A DNA stretch of 11,607 nucleotides from Mycobacterium sp. (lineage in GTDB: Bacteria; Actinomycetota; Actinomycetes; Mycobacteriales; Mycobacteriaceae): assembly GCA_019246375.1 (NCBI GenBank), contig JAFAQO010000728.1, positions 1 through 11,607 of the forward strand, given 5' to 3'. The position numbers were made by a program, and so were the translations under genes. This document shows, one piece after another, positions 1 through 5,418 of this stretch (positions within the stretch are counted from its first letter, which is position 1; each line of letters starts with the position of its first letter). Under the pieces are notes generated by a model. That model was not told where the DNA came from and ran no database searches. It was given only the letters and a program-made list of their open reading frames with translations.

Positions 1-729
1 CGGATGCAGACTGTGGCGTTCAACTGGGACGGCTCGCGGATCGTAGCCGTTGGATGGGACGGAGCAATCCGGTTGTGGAACGCGCGCTCTCACCAAACTC
101 TGGCGGTAGCCACCGCGCCGTACAAGTTGTGGTCCGTAGCGTTCAGCCCCGACGGTCGCCACATCGCGACGGGCACGGGCGCGTACGGAGGCGAGCTTCA
201 GCTGTGGGACACCGACACGCTCAAACCCGACGGCGAGCCGTTAATCGGCCACAGCGGATGGCTGCTCTACAGCGTCGGTTTCAGCCCGGACGGTGCGCGC
301 GTCGTGTCCGGAAGCAATGACCATTCGCTTCGGGTCTGGGACATCAAAACCCGCCGGCAGGTCGCGGTGATGTACGGGGACGAAAACAACGTGCTCAGCG
401 TGGCTTTCGCCCACCACCACCCGTGGATTGTTTCCGCAGCCGCCGATGGCAGCGTGCGGCTGTGGAACGCAGACACCTACCAGCCGATCGGAATGCCTTT
501 CCATGGGCATCGCTACATGGTCAATGGCGTGGTCTTCAGTCCCGACGAGACCCGTATCCTGTCCGGCAGCGCGGACGGGGACCTGCGGCTGTGGTCCACG
601 CAAACCGAAGAGACCGAAATCGTCTGCAGTAAGCTCAGTGCCAACATGAGCCATCGACAGTGGCACCAGTGGGTGTCGACGTGGATGCCCTACACTCGGC
701 TGTGCCCAGGTTTGCCCGTGCCGCAGTGA
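1..729 (+). CDS. WD40-repeat protein, C-terminal part (5' truncated)
   Basis: This is the C-terminal part of a beta-propeller WD40 protein. The frame is open at base 1, so the gene probably starts before the window; the ATG at base 4 lies inside a repeat and is unlikely to be the real start. Counting from that ATG, five repeats end in the usual blade signature: IRLWN (22-26), LQLWD (65-69), LRVWD (109-113), VRLWN (151-155) and LRLWS (194-198). Each is preceded by a VAFSPDG-like strand and an SGS.D turn. Residues 200-241 form a non-propeller tail with W220, W223 and CPGLPVP near the end. In actinobacteria such tails commonly close large signalling proteins in which an N-terminal STAND-type ATPase, kinase or effector domain precedes the propeller. 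What the missing N-terminus carries cannot be seen. The propeller is probably a protein-interaction platform. Confidence 0.9.
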   Translation, partial: RMQTVAFNWDGSRIVAVGWDGAIRLWNARSHQTLAVATAPYKLWSVAFSPDGRHIATGTGAYGGELQLWDTDTLKPDGEPLIGHSGWLLYSVGFSPDGARVVSGSNDHSLRVWDIKTRRQVAVMYGDENNVLSVAFAHHHPWIVSAAADGSVRLWNADTYQPIGMPFHGHRYMVNGVVFSPDETRILSGSADGDLRLWSTQTEETEIVCSKLSANMSHRQWHQWVSTWMPYTRLCPGLPVPQ

Positions 730-865
730 GTGGAACACCCTAATGGGCGGAGGTCTGTTGGCGGAGGTAGGCCTCAATGCCCTTGGTGACCGCGGCGGCG
801 TGGTTTGACCGCCCATCGGGGCTTTCATCCGGGTAGCCTCGGCGCCAGCGGTCGCCGGCACTTCT

Positions 866-1075
866 TTGGGCAAGACGATGCTGTACCGCATCGATCTGTG
901 CCCGCTCTTCTTTAAGCACGCCCGCCACGAAATGAACGGTCAACACTACAAGAGGTTTCAGTCTGTGCTTGGTGATCATCAGGACACCGTGGTCGCGAGT
1001 GCGGCTTTGAGGCGCATGGCGCTGTCGTCCGGGACGACGGACGAGTGCCGTCAGAAGGCACGACAGCTGCTGTGA
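866..1075 (+). pseudogene. CHAD-domain protein remnant (C-terminal fragment)
   Basis: A frame of about 69 codons stops with TGA at 1073-1075. It contains KHARHEMN at residues 19-26 and then KRFQSVLGDHQDTVVASAAL at residues 30-49. This closely fits the last conserved helices of CHAD domains, where a K.LQ..LG.HQD..V....LR pattern carries a conserved His. CHAD domains bind inorganic polyphosphate through conserved basic residues and are normally about 200-300 residues long, often behind a CYTH domain. Only the final portion is present. The frame has just a TTG as a possible start with no good ribosome-binding site, and the usual upstream helices are not recognisable. I read it as a decayed gene, not a functional small protein. 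A short CHAD-derived peptide that is still expressed cannot be excluded. Confidence 0.55.
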
Positions 1076-1250
1076 GACAGTACTTTCCAGCGGCCCTGCC
1101 TCGACCGTGCGGCAACCGACTCATGCGGTACCAGCTGGCTGATGACCAGTCGGCGCCTAGAGCAGTCTCGGCGATATAAAAGGTGGCTGGGTTTGCCGCG
1201 AACGTCCGCGCAAAGAGACGATGGCCGACCGGGAGCGAGACACGATCTTC

Positions 1251-1275
1251 CGGCCGCGATCGGCCGCATCCTTTT
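1251..1275 (+). terminator. GC-rich hairpin, possible terminator
   Basis: A perfect inverted repeat CGGCCG / CGGCCG (1251-1256 and 1261-1266) surrounds a 4-base loop CGAT. On the plus strand it is followed by CATCCTTTT, giving a weak T-tract. It lies 75 bases beyond the lactonase stop, so it could also end the leftward operon as a tail-less hairpin of the kind accepted in mycobacteria. The stem is short and each arm is itself a palindrome, so chance in GC-rich DNA is a real alternative. Confidence 0.25.
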
Positions 1276-1340
1276 GTGGGCGAAACTGTTTGGCTGGGGC
1301 AGCCATCGTTTGGCTCCTGGTTTCGGTTTGACCCGGCGGC

Positions 1341-2243
1341 TTATTTGGGAAGCGTTCCCCGGTAGAGGTTGCAGCCGGGCCCATGCGCGCCGAGGCCCGC
1401 GACCCGGAACAGCCGTCCTGCGTCGGGCTGGCGTGCCAGCGCCTGCCCGTCGAGCTGCTCGCGGCCGGTCGTGACAAACAGCGTGCCACGGTCCGCTCCG
1501 CCGAACGCACACGATGTTGCCTGGGCGACCGGAAGTTCAACCGCCCCAAAGAATTTTCCGTCGGGCGAGTAGTGGCGCACCGCCCAGCCGCCGTACACCG
1601 CCACCCAGATATCGCCTCGGTCATCGATCGTGAGACCGTCAGGCGCGGGGCCCGGCTGCTCGAACGCCACCAGCGTGCGTCGATTCCGTGGCTCACTGGT
1701 GGCCAGGTCGACGTCGAACGCGTACAGGCAGCCGGCACCGCTGTCGTTGAGATACATGACGGCGCCGTCGGGGCTCCAGCCGATGCCGTTGGGGATCGTG
1801 AATCCCGTCAGCACGGTGCTGATGCTTCCGTCCAGCTCGAGCCGGTAAAGGGCCCCGACGCCCGGTGACTTGTCATAGGCCATCGTCCCGGCCCAGAACC
1901 GCCCGCGCTCGTCGCAGGCACCGTCGTTGAAGCGCACGCCGTTCGGCGCGTCGGTCAGACACGCCAGCTCGGTGACGGTCCCGCTCTCATCGACGAACAA
2001 GAAAGCCCGGACAGCCGCCGCCACGTACCCGCCTGCGGCGACCGGCGCCACCACGCCCACGTGGCGGTCCAGCTCGACCGTGTCGATCCGGCCGGCTTGG
2101 CCGTCGCCCGTCAGGGTGGCGCGGTGAATTTTGCGCCCGAGAATGTCGACCCACAAAAGCTCTTGGCGTTGCTCATGCCAGCGAGGCCCCTCGCTGAGCA
2201 GCCCCGGCTCGGGCGACCAGACGCTGATCTCCGTGTCGCTCAT
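1341..2243 (-). CDS. SMP-30/gluconolactonase/LRE-family lactonase
   Basis: A six-bladed beta-propeller hydrolase of the SMP-30/gluconolactonase family, 300 residues long, the usual family length. It probably opens a sugar lactone such as glucono-1,5-lactone to the free acid, using a divalent metal. With the start at 2243, the expected metal and active-site positions are all present: E18 in SEGPRW, N101 in PNGVRFND, N152 in IPNGIGWSPDG and D202 in PDGLTIDD. There is no signal peptide, so it should be cytosolic. I chose the ATG at 2243 because its first bases overlap the stop codon of the preceding dehydrogenase (ATGA, 2240-2243), a classic sign of coupled translation. An ATG two codons upstream (2249) is also possible. 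Neither start has a strong ribosome-binding site, which fits translation by coupling. The exact lactone substrate is inferred from the partner gene. Confidence 0.9.
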   Translation of the reverse strand: MSDTEISVWSPEPGLLSEGPRWHEQRQELLWVDILGRKIHRATLTGDGQAGRIDTVELDRHVGVVAPVAAGGYVAAAVRAFLFVDESGTVTELACLTDAPNGVRFNDGACDERGRFWAGTMAYDKSPGVGALYRLELDGSISTVLTGFTIPNGIGWSPDGAVMYLNDSGAGCLYAFDVDLATSEPRNRRTLVAFEQPGPAPDGLTIDDRGDIWVAVYGGWAVRHYSPDGKFFGAVELPVAQATSCAFGGADRGTLFVTTGREQLDGQALARQPDAGRLFRVAGLGAHGPGCNLYRGTLPK

Positions 2244-3286
2244 GCGCATAGATCGACTGCGACCTTGACGTCGTCAGGACCCCGGGTGAGCGCTTCGGTC
2301 CATCGCTCGAGCGGCACCCGGCGCGAGATCATTGCCGACAACCACGTCGGGTCGGCCGCCGCCAGCGCCGTTACCGCCTGTTCCCAGTGGCGCCGCCCGG
2401 CATTGACGGACCCGAACAGCACGACGTTATGCAGCACCATCGCACGGTTCATGACGGTGGTGTCGACATCGGGGACGGGGTCGACGTTCATGATTCCGGT
2501 CAGGCACATGATCCCGCCGTTGACCAGCCGGCGGGCGGCCGCCCGGCCCACCGCACCCAGCCCGGTGCACTCGATAACCACCTCCGCGTCCACGTCCACC
2601 TCGGCCGCGTCACCGGAGTGGTAATGCGCGCCCAACCCTTCGACCAGGTCGCGCTTGACCCCTGCGGTGGCCAGATCCACCACGTGCATCTCATAGCCGC
2701 GCTGCACACCCAAAAGACACGCCAATAGACCGATCGGCCCCGCGCCGCACACCAGCCCTCGACCGCCCAAAAAGAACGCCCGCTCCGAGATCTGCTCGAT
2801 CTGATCCCATGCCTTGGCCAGCACCGAGGCCGGCTCCAACAGCACACCGAGGTCTCCCAACGTGCGCGGCAGCGAAATCGCAAACTCCGGCTCTACCCGC
2901 CACCGTTCGCTGCCATAGCCGTGCCCGCGCACGATCCCACGCTCGGTAAACCGATCGTTGCGGCACATATCCCATTGCCCCGCCGCGCAGGCCGGGCACG
3001 GGACCGGGTCAGGCCGGCGCACAATCCCGACGACCAGATCGCCGCGCTCAAACCCAGACCCGACCGGCGCCTCGAGCACCTCACCGAGCCCCTCGTGGCC
3101 CAACACCAACCGCGCCTCCCCCGGCGGCGGCTCTCCATAGACTCCCTCGGCGATCTCGCGGTCAGTACCACACACGCCGACCAGCCGCCCCGACACCAAC
3201 AGATCACCCTGGGTGACCGGCGGCTCATCCAGCGTCTCCACGCCGGCTGTGCCCTTGCGGCCAGGCACAACGGTCATCGCACGCAT
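2240..3286 (-). CDS. Glucose 1-dehydrogenase-like zinc-dependent dehydrogenase
   Basis: A medium-chain, zinc-dependent dehydrogenase of the glucose 1-dehydrogenase type, which oxidises aldoses (classically D-glucose to gluconolactone) with NAD(P). Counting from the GTG at 3295, the catalytic zinc ligands are C42 (VCGTD), H67-E68 (GHEG) and E154 (LLEPA). The Rossmann motif GAGPIG spans 184-189, and a second-strand Asp (VVDL, D207) would suit NAD binding, although this is not decisive. C100, C103 and C111 match three of the four cysteines usual for the structural zinc lobe; the first is replaced by proline. I place the start at the ATG at 3286 (348 residues, MRAMTVVPG...) because GAGGTGG at 3292-3298 sits 5 bases upstream; the GTG at 3295 would overlap that site. 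It is the first gene of a two-gene operon with the lactonase, which would take its product. The sugar preference cannot be read from sequence alone. Confidence 0.88.
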   Translation of the reverse strand: MRAMTVVPGRKGTAGVETLDEPPVTQGDLLVSGRLVGVCGTDREIAEGVYGEPPPGEARLVLGHEGLGEVLEAPVGSGFERGDLVVGIVRRPDPVPCPACAAGQWDMCRNDRFTERGIVRGHGYGSERWRVEPEFAISLPRTLGDLGVLLEPASVLAKAWDQIEQISERAFFLGGRGLVCGAGPIGLLACLLGVQRGYEMHVVDLATAGVKRDLVEGLGAHYHSGDAAEVDVDAEVVIECTGLGAVGRAAARRLVNGGIMCLTGIMNVDPVPDVDTTVMNRAMVLHNVVLFGSVNAGRRHWEQAVTALAAADPTWLSAMISRRVPLERWTEALTRGPDDVKVAVDLCA

Positions 3287-3291
3287 GACCG

Positions 3292-3298
3292 CCACCTC
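3292..3298 (-). promoter_or_regulatory. Ribosome-binding site for the dehydrogenase
   Basis: On the minus strand GAGGTGG lies 5 bases before the ATG at 3286. It decides between that ATG and the GTG at 3295, which falls inside the site. Confidence 0.6.
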
Positions 3299-3440
3299 AT
3301 CGCCCCGCGCCGAGAATCACCGCCGGAAGCCCGAACAGAGTCGTCGATATCCGCAGGCACTGCACCAGGGCCTGAGCGGCCGGTATTCATGCCGACAGTT
3401 TTTCACGGACTCGGGACCGCCGGGTTGTCTCCGGCAAAAA

Positions 3441-3472
3441 CGTGAGGGCGTCACGATTGTTCTCCGTAACAA
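3441..3472. promoter_or_regulatory. Two adjacent small inverted repeats in the divergent intergenic region
   Basis: CGTGA-GGGCG-TCACG (3441-3455) and TTGTT-CTCCGT-AACAA (3457-3472) are perfect 5-bp-arm inverted repeats lying side by side, 36 to 67 bases before the hydrolase start and on the far side of the dehydrogenase start. The first resembles a CRP-type GTGA/TCAC dyad but has a 5-base spacer instead of 6. The position, between divergent genes, suits a regulator-binding region. No clear -10/-35 pair could be assigned, and the arms are short. Confidence 0.3.
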
Positions 3473-3507
3473 GGATCCCGGACTTCGCGCGGCGTTAAGG
3501 TGCATCG

Positions 3508-5265
3508 GTGAGCCAATCGGGTTCTGAATCGGCTCAAGCTGGCGCTGGGTCGGCGGTCGATACCGAACAGCAGCCCACGGAGGCGCGAAAGCCGGACGCC
3601 CGCGCGGAAGGGCCGCGTCCCGGGGCGGTCGAACGGCAGTGGTGGCTGCGCCATTACACGTTCACCGGCACCGCGATGGGTCTGGTGTTTCTGTGGTTGT
3701 CGATGACTCCGTCGCTGCTGCCACGAGGCCCGCTGTTTCAGGGCCTGGTCAGCGGCGTGTCCGGGGCCATCGGCTACGCCGTGGGCGTGTTCGCGGTGTG
3801 GCTGGTGCGGTATATGCGCTCGAAGGACACCAGCCCGCCCGCGCCGCGGACCGCGTGGATCGTGCTCATCGCCGCGGGTGTGGTGGGCACCGTGTTGATG
3901 ATCGTTTGGTTTCACGTGTGGCAAGACGCCGTGCGCGATCTGGTGGGGGTTCCTCATCTGAAATGGCACGACTACCCGCTGGCGGCGGTGCTGGCGATCG
4001 TGGTGTTGTTCGCGCTGGTCGAGATAGGCCAGGCGATCCGACGGCTGATCCTGTTTCTGGTCGGGCGTCTGAACCGCGTTGTGCCGCCGAGGGTTTCAGC
4101 AGTGGTCGCGGTGCTGGTGGTGGCCACCGTGATTGTCGGCATCCTCAACGGTGTGGTGCTGCGGTTGACGATGCGCACGCTGAACAACACGTTTGAGACG
4201 ATCAACAATGAGGAGAGCCCAACCACCCCGCCGCCAACCACGATGCTGCGCTCGGGTGGCCCCGGCTCGCTGGTTTCCTGGGCATCGTTGGGGCATCAAG
4301 GCCGCATCTTCGTCGATGGCGGTCCGACCGGCCAGCAGCTGTCGGCGTTCAACGGCGCCCCGGCGCTCGAACCGATCCGTGCCTACGCCGGTTTGGGGTC
4401 CGCCAATGGCATCGGGGCCGCCGCCGAGCTGGCCGCCCGGGAACTGGAACGCACCGGCGGGCTGATGCGCAAGGTGGTCGCGGTCGCGACGACGACCGGG
4501 ACGGGCTGGATCAACGAGGCCGAGGCCGACGCGATCGAGTACATGTTCAACGGCGACACCGCGCTCGTGAGCATGCAGTACTCATTTCTGCCGAGTTGGC
4601 TGTCGTTTTTGGTGGATAAGGAAAACGCGCGTCACGCCGGGCAGGCGCTCTTTGAGGCGGTGTCGGCGCGGGTGCGTGCCCTGCCGGAGGGAGCGCGGCC
4701 AAAGCTTGTCGTTTTTGGGGAAAGCTTGGGATCCTTCGGCGGCGAGGCGCCGTTTTTGTCGGCCAACAACATCGTCGCGCGCACCGACGGGGCGCTGTTC
4801 AGCGGCCCGACCTTCAACAACACCATGTGGAAAGAAGTGACCCGAAGTCGCGATCCGGGCTCGCCGGAGTGGCTGCCGATCTACCAGCAGGGCTCCAACG
4901 TCCGCTTTTCGGCCCGCGCCGCGAACCTCGCACGTCCCGAGAATCCCTGGGGCAGAACACGGATCGTCTACCTACAGCACCCATCCGACCCGATTGCGTG
5001 GTGGAATACCGCGCTGCTGTTCCGCAAGCCCGACTGGTTGCGCGAGAAGCGCGGCTACGACGTGCTGCCCAGCGTGGAGTGGATCCCGTTCGTGACTTTC
5101 CTGCAAGTGTCGGCCGACATGGCCGTCGCCGTCGACGTCCCCGACGGGCACGGACACCGTTACGTCAAAGACGTCGCCAACGCCTGGGCGGCGATCCTCC
5201 AACCGCCGGGATGGACAGCGGACAAGACCGACCGGCTTCGTCTGCTGCTACGCGCTAACGAGTGA
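3508..5265 (+). CDS. Membrane-anchored alpha/beta-hydrolase (Abhydrolase_9 type)
   Basis: A 585-residue protein with an N-terminal membrane part and a C-terminal alpha/beta-hydrolase domain, the two-part arrangement of the Abhydrolase_9_N / Abhydrolase_9 families common in actinobacteria. After a hydrophilic, Pro/Ala-rich head (1-45), hydrophobic segments occur near 52-71, 78-101, 115-137, 155-176 and 196-219. A Thr/Pro-rich linker (about 235-247) leads to the catalytic domain (about 255-580). The nucleophile elbow is GESLG with S406. Likely triad partners are D494 (HPSDP) and H548 or H550 (DGHGHRY). The start is the GTG at 3508, with AAGG at 3497-3500 seven bases upstream. The substrate is unknown; a lipid or ester at the membrane is plausible for the fold, but nothing here fixes it. 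It is divergent from the dehydrogenase operon, and 153 bases separate it from the next gene. Confidence 0.9.
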   Translation: MSQSGSESAQAGAGSAVDTEQQPTEARKPDARAEGPRPGAVERQWWLRHYTFTGTAMGLVFLWLSMTPSLLPRGPLFQGLVSGVSGAIGYAVGVFAVWLVRYMRSKDTSPPAPRTAWIVLIAAGVVGTVLMIVWFHVWQDAVRDLVGVPHLKWHDYPLAAVLAIVVLFALVEIGQAIRRLILFLVGRLNRVVPPRVSAVVAVLVVATVIVGILNGVVLRLTMRTLNNTFETINNEESPTTPPPTTMLRSGGPGSLVSWASLGHQGRIFVDGGPTGQQLSAFNGAPALEPIRAYAGLGSANGIGAAAELAARELERTGGLMRKVVAVATTTGTGWINEAEADAIEYMFNGDTALVSMQYSFLPSWLSFLVDKENARHAGQALFEAVSARVRALPEGARPKLVVFGESLGSFGGEAPFLSANNIVARTDGALFSGPTFNNTMWKEVTRSRDPGSPEWLPIYQQGSNVRFSARAANLARPENPWGRTRIVYLQHPSDPIAWWNTALLFRKPDWLREKRGYDVLPSVEWIPFVTFLQVSADMAVAVDVPDGHGHRYVKDVANAWAAILQPPGWTADKTDRLRLLLRANE

Positions 5266-5351
5266 GCCGATCGCCGCTGTGATCACCTACCGATCGTCTT
5301 TGACCACCACTGCCGAGCTGGCGACGCAGCCCCGGGGGTGCTTTAGGCTCG

Positions 5352-5381
5352 GGGGAATCCCCTTCCAGCACAACCGCGTTG
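5352..5381 (+). promoter_or_regulatory. Candidate ECF-type promoter overlapping an inverted repeat
   Basis: GGGGA-A-TCCCC (5352-5362) is a perfect 11-base dyad. Within it GGAAT (5354-5358) is followed after 18 bases by CGTTG (5377-5381). This resembles the GGAAC/T ... CGTT pattern of mycobacterial SigE/SigH-type promoters and would leave a leader of about 30 bases before the ATG at 5419. The match is by eye and the motif is short. If real, it would give the glycoside hydrolase-glgX pair its own stress-responsive transcription. Confidence 0.25.
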
Positions 5382-5418
5382 ACCCGTTCTCCGCCGGCAG
5401 GCGACGGGGAGCTTCAAC

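Larger units (their letters stand above)
730..1340. other. 611-base gap with no intact gene; gene remnants
   Basis: No convincing intact gene lies between the WD40 stop and the lactonase stop. Two things stand out: a plus-strand reading frame ending at 1075 that matches the C-terminal part of CHAD domains, and a perfect 6-bp-arm hairpin at 1251-1266. On the minus strand, the last 35 or so codons of a frame that stops at 740-742 look vaguely coding (a short helix ending KGIEAYLRQQTSAH), but I cannot assign a family. From 1076 to 1340 I see no domain or motif in any frame. The stretch looks like decayed sequence between convergent genes. Confidence 0.6.

Noticed and set aside
241..891. 216-codon minus-strand frame opposite the WD40 gene
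   Set aside because: Its composition (His-, Pro- and Arg-rich, no motif) is that of a shadow frame; the WD40 repeats on the plus strand are clear.
1168..1182. TATAAAAGG-like sequence suggesting a promoter
   Set aside because: No gene follows on the plus strand and there is no matching -35 region.
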